A stretch of 64,000 bases of DNA from Calditrichia bacterium (GCA_028284445.1 JANQRS010000036.1:1-64000); one strand, 5' to 3'. Shown: positions 42,392 through 52,505, numbered from the stretch's first letter. A program made the numbers and translations. Notes: generated by a model from the sequence alone, not told the origin.

Positions 42392-43723
42392 CTAAAACGC
42401 CATTGGCTCTACCAAAACGTAATCATCAAATGCCCGCTTGTATGTAAAACGAACCTGGTAAGGCGCGCGATCATAATGCCAGATTTCCTGGTGCGTCCGC
42501 GCATATCCCAGATCTTGCTTGAAGATTTTGTTAGGCATTCCGTACTTCATATATACCTTCCCGCGATCTGACATAAATCCATCGCTCTTACCGGTCCAAA
42601 AATTGACCTTGGCGAATTCAATACGACGATAGTATTCCGTCATCACTTCGTTGAGGACGGTTTCCGGTGTCGGATCTTTTGTCACCCAGAATGAATCAAT
42701 TGCGGCCTGACGTTCACCCTCCGGGATCTCACGCAGCGCTTCGATTTCCGTCTTGTTGGCAATGTATTCCAGTTCTTGCAAAACGTCATCAAATGACTTA
42801 TAACGCAGATCGATTGGGCTTTGGTAGACATAAAAGGGGATCTGGCGCTCAACGGTAAAGACCGCGTCGTTGATATTAACATTAGCAATCAAGTGATATT
42901 TCCCGGCCGGCAGGTTTCCGGTGTCAATATTACTAAATACCGGCTGCTTGGTCGAGAGGATTGGCCGCACAGACTCATCAACAATCACGTCTTCGTTTTG
43001 CTCATTGATGTAAGAGATTGCCAGCTGCATGGAATCACCGATCATTTCTTTCGGCGCGTAGATTTCAAAATAGTAGAACAGTTGCTCTTGGCCGTTACCG
43101 TAGATCGCCAAAGGATACGGTAAAACGGCATCGCTTTCGTTCGCATCTGCTGTTAAATCAACCATATACTGGGCGGCCAACTGGACATCGCTCAGATCGA
43201 ACATATCTGTCTGACTCACGGAGACGCCAAATTCGTAAATGATAGTGGTGGATTTTTCACTTTGCTGATCGCGAATCACGATCGTCGCCTTGTGGCGGCC
43301 GTCCTGCAGACTGGAAAAAGCGGCCTGTCCGATACAAAACCAGTCAGACTGTAAACTTTCTGCATAATCGGCTACCTGAATGGTCTCTTTTTGAAAACGA
43401 TCGTCAATATGCTCACCATTCTCGTCGACAAGATTGATATGAATTTCGTAGCGAGCGGTATAGCCCTCTGCACCAGCGGTGAAAATCAAATCTCCCGGAA
43501 TGATTTGATAAAAAAGGATGGTTTTATTCTCACCGCTGAGCTGATCTATACCAGACCAATGGCTGATGTAGGTGCCGATGTCGTCCTGCTGAAAATCAGG
43601 CTCTGTATTGGCAAAAGTTAAGGAAAATAAGGCGGTTAAGAGAAGAAAGGTGATGCTTTTAAGAACCCGAATCTGCTGAATCGGGTGGTTTGGTGACTGT
43701 TTACCCGTCATGGCGTTATACAT
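42392..43723 (-). CDS. GWxTD domain-containing secreted protein
   Basis: 443 residues from the chosen start, with a signal-like segment (VLKSITFLLLTALFSLTFA). The C-terminal domain carries KSDGFMSDRGKVYMKYGMPNKI, matching the GWxTD family (here GFMSD). The middle has beta-rich, two-to-three domain sequence. GWxTD proteins are known almost only from the FCB group and have no known role. The frame starts at 43801, but the ATG at 43723 has GGGAG 7 nt before it. The last residues overlap a hairpin-rich stretch. Single gene, converging with the DUF1116 gene. Confidence 0.82.
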   Translation of the reverse strand: MYNAMTGKQSPNHPIQQIRVLKSITFLLLTALFSLTFANTEPDFQQDDIGTYISHWSGIDQLSGENKTILFYQIIPGDLIFTAGAEGYTARYEIHINLVDENGEHIDDRFQKETIQVADYAESLQSDWFCIGQAAFSSLQDGRHKATIVIRDQQSEKSTTIIYEFGVSVSQTDMFDLSDVQLAAQYMVDLTADANESDAVLPYPLAIYGNGQEQLFYYFEIYAPKEMIGDSMQLAISYINEQNEDVIVDESVRPILSTKQPVFSNIDTGNLPAGKYHLIANVNINDAVFTVERQIPFYVYQSPIDLRYKSFDDVLQELEYIANKTEIEALREIPEGERQAAIDSFWVTKDPTPETVLNEVMTEYYRRIEFAKVNFWTGKSDGFMSDRGKVYMKYGMPNKIFKQDLGYARTHQEIWHYDRAPYQVRFTYKRAFDDYVLVEPMAF

Positions 43724-44017
43724 TAGAATTCTCCCTGAAGTAAAGTGGCCCGGACTCCAACGCGCGAAATGCCTTGAATAACCTTCGTCATAAGTCCCCA
43801 CAAATTGACTCTCCTCGAAGGCTGCTTGACTTCAAAATGGTTTTGGTTCTAGGTAGATTTTTTAGTGCTACTAATTATTATATATCAAATCTGATGCCAA
43901 AATTTGCCACAGGGCACGAATTAGCAATTCCGGGAAGTTTTGTGTAAGTTCGCCGGAATCATTGCCGCAGGATCAATGATCTGCAGAACTGTAGAGAATG
44001 CATGGAAAGGATGTTTG

Positions 44018-46366
44018 ATGATTGGCAGGTGGTGGAATAACCTAAAGCGGGTGGTTGTGCTTGGCTGCTTATTAGCCACGGTCCTGCATGCACAATCGGC
44101 GATCGATATTTATTTCACCGGGGAGCTGAATGGGGTACTGCGCAGTGAGTCTGCAAAACATGGCGGACTACTCCAGGTCAATACAGCTTTCAAGCTGGCT
44201 TTGCGGGGTGATTCGCTGCCCTATCTTTTGTTGGATACCGGAAATGCCCTGGCCAGTCACTATCATGGCCGGTTTGATCAGGGCCGAACCATCCTTTCCA
44301 TAATGAAGTCCGTCGGCTATGATGCGATGACACCGGGCAATCGGGATTTGCATTACGGGTTATCTCACCTGTTGGAATTACAATCTGCCGGCGTTGGCCC
44401 TCAACTCGTTTCGGCAAATATGCTTCAGGCAGAGGGGAAACCTGCGTTTTTGCCGGTCTCATTATTCTCGCGAGGTGATATTAAGGTTGGCGTCATTGGA
44501 TTTACTGCACCTGACTTAAAAGAACGGATCTTACCGGAACATTTGTCCGGTGTGACTCTGGAGAGTGGTGGAGAAAAACTGGCCGCTACTGTGAGAAAAG
44601 CACGCTCGGACGCGGATTTGCTTATTGGATTGACGACGCTCGATCTGGCAGGCAGCATTGAACTCGCCGGCAAATACGCTCAGCTGGACCTGATACTTCG
44701 TCGTCCTGAAGATGACAGCGCACCTTTGGTCAGAGTCAATAATGCATCCGGAAAGACCATCACCATTGCGATGTCGGCAGCCGATGCACAAGCAGTCAAC
44801 AAGATTTCTGTTACAAGCAATGATGCGGATGGGCGTTGGACGTTCACGCAGAATGAGCCAATTCCCGTTGCCGGTGTGAAATTGTCAGCCGCCGACCGTA
44901 GCCGCTATATGGAAGTAGATGCTGCATACGCAAGGTATGCTGAGGGCCGCTGGCAAGGGTTGACAGCCGATTCCGTTCTTGGCCAGTTCGGTGACGATCC
45001 CCTCGCACAGGTGCGTGAATATCAACTCTACCAAATGTTGAAATCAACTCGCTCGGAAATTGCTATTTTGAATGGCGGCTTCTTGCGAAATAAGAATGGG
45101 GGCGTATTGACCTCCGCCCTGCGACTGCGTGATCTTGATGCCGTCAATTGGACGGACAATCACCTGATCACATTCCGCCTGAAAGGCGCCGCGCTGAAGT
45201 CGATTCTCAAGAAGGGCGCCGCATATCCTGAAAATAGCAGTCGGCGATTGCATTCCCTGGCGATTTCGCGCGTGCCCGGCAAGTTGCTGACCATCCACGG
45301 AAATGACATTGTTGATAATGAAACCTACGCAGTGGTAACCTCTCGTTTTCTGGCGGACGGGGGAGACGGGTATACCACCTTTTTGCAAGGGACCCGTCGC
45401 CGAACCCTATTCCGCGGACAGGGGCGCCTGTATGGTGTTCAAGGACCTGATGGCCGGCGCATTGCCTTGAATGATGCCCTCATTGACTGGATGCGCGGTG
45501 GGGACCGGCCGGTGCAATTCGCAGGTGTGTCCGACTGGTTGGCAGAAAACCCCTTTTTGGGACGGGCGCTCTGGCTTGTCAATCTTCGACAGGTCGATTT
45601 TATGCTGCGACAGGTGACTGTGAACAATAATGAACGCTTCTCAGCGGCGCCGGATGCCCGCATTAATGCTGCTAGCGAGAATTTTTTTAGCCTCGGGTTT
45701 GACGGCGATTTCGGAGTTTTACGTCGCAGTGAGCGCCTCATTTGGGAAAACCGTCTTTTGCTGAGGCATGCCCGGACCCGCCAGGGTGGGGATGAGCTTG
45801 AGGAAACCGATGATTATCTCGAATTCCGCAGTGTGTTTGATACGCCGCTGCCACAGCGTCTCTTTCGCCTTCCCCGAAAATTCAACCTTTTTGGAAGCGG
45901 CCGCATCGAAACGGAGTTGACGCCGACAGTTGATGTCAGCGGTGTGGAAAATCCCCGCCGTCAGGATGCATATTTGACAGCCGGACTCAGCTACCTGGGC
46001 CGCTGGGTAGATGAATTGCGTTTTGGATATTATGCAAAGTGGAATCTCCAGGATGGCAGCCGTGATTCCGGCATGGAGTTCAGCGGGCGCTACGGAAAAG
46101 GATTTGGGCGCCTGGGCATCAGTTCTCAATTGCGGACTCGCTATAATATTAGCATCTCCGAATTGTCCGCCGGTGATGAAAGAGCGTCGCTGGAACTGAA
46201 AAATGCCCTGGTAATCAACCTCACAGGCAATTTGTCGGTAAAACCACGCATCGATTTCTTTGCATGGCATGATGCAGTCCTGAAAGAAACTGCAACCAAT
46301 ATTCAATATATCGTTGGCCTATCCTATGCCAAGGTCTGGAAACCGCAATACTTGCGCTGGAGGTGA
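44018..46366 (+). CDS. degenerate 5'-nucleotidase/metallophosphatase with barrel-like C-terminus
   Basis: 782 residues after the signal-like N-terminus (LKRVVVLGCLLATVLHAQS). An N-terminal calcineurin-like domain is present in outline (IDIYFTGELNG; LLDTGNALAS; MTPGNRDLHYG; LDLILRRPEDD), but the metal ligands are replaced: no D-x-H, Asp to Asn in DTGN, His to Arg in GNRD, no G-H pair. A 5'-nucleotidase C-terminal domain follows (ILNGGFLRNKNGG; FLADGGDGYTTF) and keeps its substrate-type loops. From about residue 565 on the chain is beta-rich with aromatic strand ends (RSERLIWENRLLLRHAR; WVDELRFGYYAKWNL; ISSQLRTRYNISI) like an outer-membrane barrel. AAAGG lies 7 nt before the chosen ATG. Probably an inactive enzyme fold turned to binding or anchoring. 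Confidence 0.7.
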   Translation: MIGRWWNNLKRVVVLGCLLATVLHAQSAIDIYFTGELNGVLRSESAKHGGLLQVNTAFKLALRGDSLPYLLLDTGNALASHYHGRFDQGRTILSIMKSVGYDAMTPGNRDLHYGLSHLLELQSAGVGPQLVSANMLQAEGKPAFLPVSLFSRGDIKVGVIGFTAPDLKERILPEHLSGVTLESGGEKLAATVRKARSDADLLIGLTTLDLAGSIELAGKYAQLDLILRRPEDDSAPLVRVNNASGKTITIAMSAADAQAVNKISVTSNDADGRWTFTQNEPIPVAGVKLSAADRSRYMEVDAAYARYAEGRWQGLTADSVLGQFGDDPLAQVREYQLYQMLKSTRSEIAILNGGFLRNKNGGVLTSALRLRDLDAVNWTDNHLITFRLKGAALKSILKKGAAYPENSSRRLHSLAISRVPGKLLTIHGNDIVDNETYAVVTSRFLADGGDGYTTFLQGTRRRTLFRGQGRLYGVQGPDGRRIALNDALIDWMRGGDRPVQFAGVSDWLAENPFLGRALWLVNLRQVDFMLRQVTVNNNERFSAAPDARINAASENFFSLGFDGDFGVLRRSERLIWENRLLLRHARTRQGGDELEETDDYLEFRSVFDTPLPQRLFRLPRKFNLFGSGRIETELTPTVDVSGVENPRRQDAYLTAGLSYLGRWVDELRFGYYAKWNLQDGSRDSGMEFSGRYGKGFGRLGISSQLRTRYNISISELSAGDERASLELKNALVINLTGNLSVKPRIDFFAWHDAVLKETATNIQYIVGLSYAKVWKPQYLRWR

Positions 46367-46717
46367 TAGGTGGCAGATGTCAGTTGATTGGTTGAATCGT
46401 GTTTCGTTGATTCGGTCAACGGTCAACGGTCAACGGTCAACGGTCAACGGTCAACGGTCAACGGTCTTTTCAATTGTCAATTTTCGATCTTCATTCATCT
46501 CTGTATTCGAAAATTCATCGTTCTGTCATGATTGTCTCGCAATTCCGTAGGATACTATCTACCTCTAAAAGTACTTTGAATTGTATATTTGCTGGCACAT
46601 ATTTGTCTACTGGATTACAGAAAAGATGAACTTTGCTTAGCATAATAGAAAAGTTATTAGATCTCATCCTGTCTTGCCTGGTTGCATGTCCTTATTCCCG
46701 CCAGCGTTAAATGGAGA
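46367..46717. other. 351-bp gap holding a 7-bp tandem repeat
   Basis: The only clear element is the array at 46413-46466. The rest (TTGAATTGTATATTTGC near 46577) could hold the promoter of the next operon; not certain. Confidence 0.6.
46413..46466. repeat. 7-bp tandem repeat, about 7.7 copies
   Basis: Perfect copies of CGGTCAA ending with CGGTC. It is intergenic, about 250 bp before the secreted beta protein gene. Copy number is likely variable. Confidence 0.95.
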
Positions 46718-48898
46718 ATGCCTTTGACTTTGTCGCTACGTCTCAAGTGTTGTACCATTAGTTTGCTTCTATTCTCAGTGATTGTTCTTGTTAGCCCTGC
46801 AGCTTCCCAGGAACGGAGCAGGCCTGCCCAACTGTCCAAAACTTTCATCGATGATGATGACAATTTTACATCCGTCGGTAATATCGGTCTAACATTAAGC
46901 AACTTCGGTTTGTTCGGAGATGGGTTTGTGACCCAGGGACCGATTGATCAGCCTTCGTGCGAATTCCCGAGGGGGTCAGGTATAGAGCATATGTTTGATG
47001 GCGGGCTTTGGGTCGGCGCTGAAACACCAACCGGTATTCGTGTTAGCACCGGCGCTTTTAATTCATCAAGCATCGGTTCCTCCGGTTCGAACAACTTCGA
47101 ATATACCAATTCCGATGATCCCAACGACCTTATCCTTGAACGTTCTCTTTTCCCCGACAATCGTTTTTTCTCACCGGAAGCTGTTAGTCATCAGGACTTT
47201 GTTATCGATTTTGTCGACACCAATACAGTAGTCCCGGGCACCGCGATTCAGATCCCGAATCACCAACCGCTGGGAATCGCTGTTCATCTCGAATCGTACG
47301 CCTGGAACTTTCCCTTTGCCGATGCCTTCGTGATTTTAAACTATACAATCAAAAACGTCGGCTACGCTGGAAACCTGGATACTTTGAAGAATGTTCATGT
47401 CGGCCTTTGGGCGGATATGGTTGTGCGAAATACCAACATCTTGCCGCCGCGAGTAGGAGGCCCTTTTTACCAGGATGTTGGTGTCGGATTTGTCAATGAT
47501 CCCGATACCGGGAAATTTGTTTATGCCTACGAATATGAGGGCGGCGGTAACTATACGCGCTCCGACAGTTATGGCTCGATGGTCTATCTCGGTGCCGAAG
47601 CGTTGCCCGGTGACCAAACCTATCAGAAAGAAGTCACAACGAATTGGTGGTTGTTCAGCGGCGGAAACGAAGATTGGCAAACTGCACCCTCCACTGAGGC
47701 AGCGCGTTACGAACGGATGCGCAATAGCATTGCGGAGGAAGATTATACCTCCGGTGTTCGACGTCAGCGCAACAACTTTATGAGTATGATCAGCACCGGT
47801 CCCTTCGAAAATATCCCTCCCGGCGAGTCGATTAACGTGGTTTTTGCCATTGTTTGCGGGAAAAAGTTCGGCACGGCACCGGCGTCGACAGATGATGCGA
47901 TAACCCGTCAGAATCTCGTGGAAAATATTGGCTGGGCACAGCGGGCCTATCACGGTGAAGATAGCAATCGCAATGGGGTACTGGATTTTCTCGGCACTGA
48001 CTCCAGTGAAGACGTGCTTGAAAATGGCGTGCTGGATCGCTATATCCTGCCTACGCCCCCAAGCCCGCCGCGCTTGCAGGCAGTGCCGGGTAACCAAAAG
48101 GTCACTCTACGCTGGGATCGCAGTGCGGAAGAATCGGTTGATCTTATCTCCAAAGAACGCGATTTTGAAGGCTATCGTGTTTATCGTTCCTTCATCGGTA
48201 ATGACATTGCCGACACCGGTATCCTTGACAATCTCGAACTGGTGGGGGAATACGATTTACAAGATGGCCTGTTTTATGATACCGGTCTCGATGCCATTCT
48301 TTCTGACAATCCAACGGTTGAGGTAGTCACAAATCCGGCTACGGGGCTACCGGACACCATTGAATACGTTTATGAACTTGAAATAGACAATCTCCATAAT
48401 GGCTGGCAATATGCGTTTGCTGTATCGGCTTTTGACAGCGGCGATGTGAGTCTGAACCTTTCCAGCCTGGAAAGCAGCCGTTTGCAGAATGTGGCCATCG
48501 TTAGCCCCGGCACTGCTCCACGCCAGGATGCCTCGGATGATGTCAAGATCGGCGTTTATCCAAATCCGTATCGGGTTGGCGCGCTGTGGGACGGACGTTT
48601 GGAGCGTCAACGCAAGCTCTACTTCTACAATCTGCCGGCCCAGTGTGAGGTGCGTATATACACGCTTGCCGGTGATTTGGTTGACAGCTTCCGGCATGAC
48701 GGGGGCAATTATACCGGTGAAGATATACGCTGGTATGAGAATTTTTCGGAAGGCAATACCGTGTTTCCCGGTGGGGAACACGCATGGGATCTGGTAACCG
48801 AGGCTGATCAGGCGCTGGCAACCGGGCTTTACCTTTTCACCGTTAAAGATTTGCAAAGTGACAATATCTATAAGGGCAAGTTTGTAGTTATAAAATGA
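46718..48898 (+). CDS. secreted multi-domain beta protein with C-terminal sorting-like domain
   Basis: About 726 residues. An N-terminal hydrophobic segment (CCTISLLLFSVIVLVSPAASQ) is a signal peptide. A long beta-rich part follows, with conserved-looking FVTQGPIDQPSCEFPRGSGIEHMFDG-type sequence seen in many FCB secreted proteins. A fibronectin type III-like domain is at about 460-550 (PSPPRLQAVPGNQKVTLRWD). The C-terminal 100 residues (VGVYPNPYR-like VKIGVYPNPYRV; YFYNLPAQCEVRIYTLAGDLV; LATGLYLFTVKD; GKFVVIK) are the Por/type IX-like sorting domain. The start is uncertain: ATG 46718 has GGAGA too near; TTG 46724 is possible. The product is likely exported to the cell surface. Confidence 0.8.
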   Translation: MPLTLSLRLKCCTISLLLFSVIVLVSPAASQERSRPAQLSKTFIDDDDNFTSVGNIGLTLSNFGLFGDGFVTQGPIDQPSCEFPRGSGIEHMFDGGLWVGAETPTGIRVSTGAFNSSSIGSSGSNNFEYTNSDDPNDLILERSLFPDNRFFSPEAVSHQDFVIDFVDTNTVVPGTAIQIPNHQPLGIAVHLESYAWNFPFADAFVILNYTIKNVGYAGNLDTLKNVHVGLWADMVVRNTNILPPRVGGPFYQDVGVGFVNDPDTGKFVYAYEYEGGGNYTRSDSYGSMVYLGAEALPGDQTYQKEVTTNWWLFSGGNEDWQTAPSTEAARYERMRNSIAEEDYTSGVRRQRNNFMSMISTGPFENIPPGESINVVFAIVCGKKFGTAPASTDDAITRQNLVENIGWAQRAYHGEDSNRNGVLDFLGTDSSEDVLENGVLDRYILPTPPSPPRLQAVPGNQKVTLRWDRSAEESVDLISKERDFEGYRVYRSFIGNDIADTGILDNLELVGEYDLQDGLFYDTGLDAILSDNPTVEVVTNPATGLPDTIEYVYELEIDNLHNGWQYAFAVSAFDSGDVSLNLSSLESSRLQNVAIVSPGTAPRQDASDDVKIGVYPNPYRVGALWDGRLERQRKLYFYNLPAQCEVRIYTLAGDLVDSFRHDGGNYTGEDIRWYENFSEGNTVFPGGEHAWDLVTEADQALATGLYLFTVKDLQSDNIYKGKFVVIK

Positions 48899-48964
48899 TA
48901 TGTTTTTGTGACGGGAAAATAATACATCTAACACACTAATCTGATTCATGGGAGAAAAGAAGCT

Positions 48965-50989
48965 ATGATCAAAAATGCGACTAAGTTTCTATTGTTTTTC
49001 TGCCTGCTTGCAGGCGTATTCAGTCAGGTAACTGCCCAGGCTGCTTATGATACTGTGAGCGTTTACGATATTCAATATGTGCCGGATCCGCTGAACGATG
49101 ATTCGTCACCACTACTGGGTGATACCGTTGTTGTAAAAGGGTTAGTCATGACCGGGCCACGTGATCTTTGGATCGGTGCACGTTGGTCTATGTTTATCCA
49201 GGACCCGGATAGCCTCAATCAACCCTGGAGTGGTTTCTTTATCGTGCAAAATGATACCTTTGAAACGGCAACCAATATGGGATTTCTGGAGTCCGGAATG
49301 ATTTGTAATTTTACCGGGGTTGTCACCACATTTAGCCAGTTCACGCAAATAAACTTGCTGACGGCCGATCCGCTGGTGCCGGTAGAAATTCTCAGCGCCG
49401 GTAATCCGCTGCCGGATCCGGTCACTCTGACCACAGCAGATTTGGCTGATCGCGCCACCGGGGAACAGTGGGAATCGCAATTGGTGAGGTTTGAAGGCGC
49501 TACGGTTGTCAACAATGCCATTGCCGGTAACTGGGCTTCTCTGAACGATGCTTCCGGTTCTGTTGGTTATATCGCTGAATATGCGAACTTTTTCCGCGAT
49601 ATGCTCAACGCCGGAACATATACCTGGCCGGCGAATGGCACCAATCTTGACGTAGAAGGCTACGTGCGCGATGAGGCCGGATCACCGGGACAGGTCTTTA
49701 CAATCAATCCGATGACCTTCGATGACCTGACGATCCTTAGCAATCCGCCGGAGATTCTCAGCGTGGACCGCTCGACGGGGGCACCGCTTTCCAGTGAAGG
49801 CGTAACGGTATCGGCTATCATCATCGATAATGTCGGCGTTGCTTCATCCACACTGCACTATAGCGTCGATGAAGGTGACTTCCAGACCGTTGCCATGACT
49901 GCTGATGCTGACACATTTTCGGCAGATATTCCTGCCCAGGTCGACGGCGCGTTTGTCCGCTACTTTGTAACCGCTGAAGACACCGACGGCGACGACAGCA
50001 TCTTGCCCGGTGATACCTCCAGAGCTGCCGGTCAGGTTTTCTTCTATGACGTTCGCGATGGTGGACTGACCATTGCTGATCTCCAGGACACACGTGGTTA
50101 TGCCAGCGATATTTCCGGCTATAACGGGTATGAAGTGACTGTCACCGGTGTTGTCATGACGGACTCCACCGATTTTATTGGTGACTACTACATCCAGGAC
50201 GCAGCTGCAGCCTGGTCCGGAATCTGGGTGAACGACGGCACATTCACGCACACGATTGGTGATGAAGTGACTGTTACCGGCGAGGTCGAAGAAAACTTCG
50301 GCGTAACTCGTATCGACGAGGTTAGTGCCAGCGATGTCACCACAGCCGGCGTTGGTGCTTTCGAGCCAGTTGACGTGACCACCGGCGAACTCAACAATTC
50401 CGGTGCTAACCGCGAAGCGTATGAAAGCGTTCTGGTTCGCGTATCGAACGTTACTGTGAGCAATGCTTTCCCGGATGGTGGATCCAACTTCGGTGAATTC
50501 GCTGTTGATGATGGTAGCGGCGAAGTGCGTGTTGACGACCGCGCCAGCGGCTTCCGCGGCAACCTGGACTCACTCTACACCCAGGATGCAACGATCGCCA
50601 TGCTGACCGGTTTCAACTATTTCAGCTTTGGCAACTACAAGATGATTCCGCGTGATTCAGGTGATGTTTCCACACCGACTTCCATTGAAGATATCATCGG
50701 TGCCGTACCGACGGAATTTGATCTGGAGCAGAACTACCCGAATCCGTTCAACCCGACAACCGATATTCGCTACACCATCGCAAAGAGTGGTAAATATACC
50801 CTCGAAGTATATAACCTGCTTGGTCAGCGCGTGAAGGTGTTGGCAGATGATTTCCACGCTACCGGACGCTATCAGGTGCGCTGGGATGGTGTCGATAATA
50901 ACGGTAATAAGGTGGGTAGTGGTGTTTATTTCTACCGCGTTTCCGGAGAAAATGTAGCATTGACCCGCAAAATGATTCTTCTGAAGTAA
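48965..50989 (+). CDS. secreted OB-fold/DUF5689-like protein with C-terminal sorting domain
   Basis: 674 residues with a signal peptide (FLLFFCLLAGVFSQVTAQA). Two OB-fold-like domains can be followed (GDTVVVKGLVMTGPRDLWIG with FIQDP; VTVTGVVMTDSTDFIGDYYIQDA with VTVTGEVEENFG), in between an Ig-like beta domain (PPEILSVDRSTGAPLSSEGVTV). The C-terminus is the classic sorting domain: LEQNYPNPFNPTTDIRYTI, LEVYNLLGQRVKVL, GVYFYRVSGENVALTRKMILLK. GGGAGAAAAG lies before the ATG. It is cotranscribed or close to the gene before it (66 nt). Likely surface-exposed, possibly binding nucleic acid or glycan; the ligand is not known. Confidence 0.85.
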   Translation: MIKNATKFLLFFCLLAGVFSQVTAQAAYDTVSVYDIQYVPDPLNDDSSPLLGDTVVVKGLVMTGPRDLWIGARWSMFIQDPDSLNQPWSGFFIVQNDTFETATNMGFLESGMICNFTGVVTTFSQFTQINLLTADPLVPVEILSAGNPLPDPVTLTTADLADRATGEQWESQLVRFEGATVVNNAIAGNWASLNDASGSVGYIAEYANFFRDMLNAGTYTWPANGTNLDVEGYVRDEAGSPGQVFTINPMTFDDLTILSNPPEILSVDRSTGAPLSSEGVTVSAIIIDNVGVASSTLHYSVDEGDFQTVAMTADADTFSADIPAQVDGAFVRYFVTAEDTDGDDSILPGDTSRAAGQVFFYDVRDGGLTIADLQDTRGYASDISGYNGYEVTVTGVVMTDSTDFIGDYYIQDAAAAWSGIWVNDGTFTHTIGDEVTVTGEVEENFGVTRIDEVSASDVTTAGVGAFEPVDVTTGELNNSGANREAYESVLVRVSNVTVSNAFPDGGSNFGEFAVDDGSGEVRVDDRASGFRGNLDSLYTQDATIAMLTGFNYFSFGNYKMIPRDSGDVSTPTSIEDIIGAVPTEFDLEQNYPNPFNPTTDIRYTIAKSGKYTLEVYNLLGQRVKVLADDFHATGRYQVRWDGVDNNGNKVGSGVYFYRVSGENVALTRKMILLK

Positions 50990-51006
50990 GACTGATTGTT
51001 AATCGT

Positions 51007-51038
51007 CAGGGCTGCACCGCTTTTGCGAGGCAGCCCTG
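51007..51038 (+). terminator. stem-loop between secreted-protein gene and lipoprotein gene
   Basis: CAGGGCTGC pairs with GCAGCCCTG around a 14-nt loop. A short T run follows only after 16 nt (CTTTTTGG), so it could be a weak terminator or a transcript stabiliser. Confidence 0.5.
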
Positions 51039-51067
51039 GCTGAATCCTGTAACCTTTTTGGTTTGAA

Positions 51068-52480
51068 ATGACAAAATCCTTTCGATGGATATGCTTTTCA
51101 ATGATCTGTCTGGGTTGTCTGTGGATGCACAGCTGCGTAGACGATATCACCGGTGAGGTGAATACCAACCAGCCCCCTGAGACCACGATCTTTGTTGAAA
51201 GTGGGGGAGAACCCCTGAACGGTACAGAGAGTAATCAGGTGATTTTTTGGGATGGTACTGATCCGGACGGGTTTATCACCGGCTTCCTCTACACCTTCGC
51301 TCAAAATCCTACTGACGATGACTGGATCTGGACGGAACAGCGCAACGAAACGTTCCGCCTGCAGCTGAATGGCAGCGATACAACCTACGTTTTCCAGGTC
51401 AAGGCTGTTGATAACAGTGGCGCTGAAGATCCCAGCCCGGCTGTCGAGTCTTTCCCAATTGTCAATAGTGCTCCGGAAATCAGCTGGGCAGTTGGCAGCG
51501 CACTGCCGGATTCCATTTTTACTGTTGCGAACTTTGTTTGGGATGCCACTGATCCGGATGGCGACGAAACAATCGCCTCGATTGAATACTCGCTGGACGA
51601 TACCAGCAGTTGGGTGGCCATTGACGGCACGAAACGTTCCCTGATTCTTCGCGAAGAAGACGGCCTTTCACCCGGCGCGCACTCGATTTACCTCCGCGCG
51701 GTAGATGTGGCCGGGACGCGAAGCAATACCATTCGCCTGCCGGAAAATCCCGCAGATACCTGGTTTGTGAGAGCCCCGCAGGGACGATATCTGCTGATTG
51801 ATGACTATCTCGATGAGAGTTTTACCAATCGCACGCCCGATGCCTATTACCGATCACTGATGAATGACGTGTTGACCGGCAGCGGAGATAGCTTTACCTA
51901 TTGGAATATCGAAGCGCATTATCCCAGCTCTGTTGCCCAGTTTACTGAAACACTGAAGTTGTTCGAGCGCATCATCTGGTATAGCGATGCCGTTGATCCG
52001 GCTGATCCCAAGTTTGTCGGCGCCCAGATTGCCATTCCGGAATTTCGCCGGCTGGGTGGAAAAATCATTTACACGGTGCAGTTCGCCAGCACCTTTGGCA
52101 GCCAGGGATCACCTCTCGATTTTTCACCGGTAGATTCTCTTGGCGAACGCTTTGGTTTCATCGCGAACAACAGCCGATATTATCCGGATCCGGCATTTGG
52201 CCAAACCTTTCCGGGTTTACCGGCCTTGCCGGAATTGTCTACTGAAGTTTTTGTCCTGGGACTCATTGCCCTCGCGCCCAAAATAACCTCTGTGCCAATG
52301 TATCGTTACGATCTGGCGAACAGTCCTGCGACCGATCCTTTGTTCATCATGGCCGGCCGTAACGACAATACCGGTGAATACGATTTTATCTTCTCAGGTA
52401 CGCCCCTTCATTTGCTGAATGGTAACGGGAACCTGAATGAATTTTTCGATATCGTTCTTGACGACTTGTTCGGATTATAA
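51068..52480 (+). CDS. lipoprotein with fibronectin type III-like domains
   Basis: 470 residues. Lipoprotein signal ending CLWMHSC. Two fibronectin/Ig-like domains follow, each with a D-P-D-G motif (VIFWDGTDPDGFITGFLYTF; FVWDATDPDGDETIASIEYSLD), then a 230-residue C-terminal domain (YLLIDDYLDESFTNRTPDAYYRSLMNDVL; FERIIWYSDAVDP) that looks like the flavodoxin-like/ThuA-type glutamine-amidotransferase fold often joined to such lipoproteins. First of four tightly packed genes (25, 12 and -1 nt) with the TonB receptor, PorV-like protein and NHL lipoprotein. Likely surface-bound and helping the receptor. Confidence 0.75.
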   Translation: MTKSFRWICFSMICLGCLWMHSCVDDITGEVNTNQPPETTIFVESGGEPLNGTESNQVIFWDGTDPDGFITGFLYTFAQNPTDDDWIWTEQRNETFRLQLNGSDTTYVFQVKAVDNSGAEDPSPAVESFPIVNSAPEISWAVGSALPDSIFTVANFVWDATDPDGDETIASIEYSLDDTSSWVAIDGTKRSLILREEDGLSPGAHSIYLRAVDVAGTRSNTIRLPENPADTWFVRAPQGRYLLIDDYLDESFTNRTPDAYYRSLMNDVLTGSGDSFTYWNIEAHYPSSVAQFTETLKLFERIIWYSDAVDPADPKFVGAQIAIPEFRRLGGKIIYTVQFASTFGSQGSPLDFSPVDSLGERFGFIANNSRYYPDPAFGQTFPGLPALPELSTEVFVLGLIALAPKITSVPMYRYDLANSPATDPLFIMAGRNDNTGEYDFIFSGTPLHLLNGNGNLNEFFDIVLDDLFGL

Positions 52481-52505
52481 AATAATGTCCGTAAAGGGTG
52501 GATAT

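Noticed and set aside
46314..46550. 78-residue frame through the 7-bp array
   Set aside because: The repeated VNGQRST translation comes only from the CGGTCAA array; it also overlaps the end of the nucleotidase-like gene.
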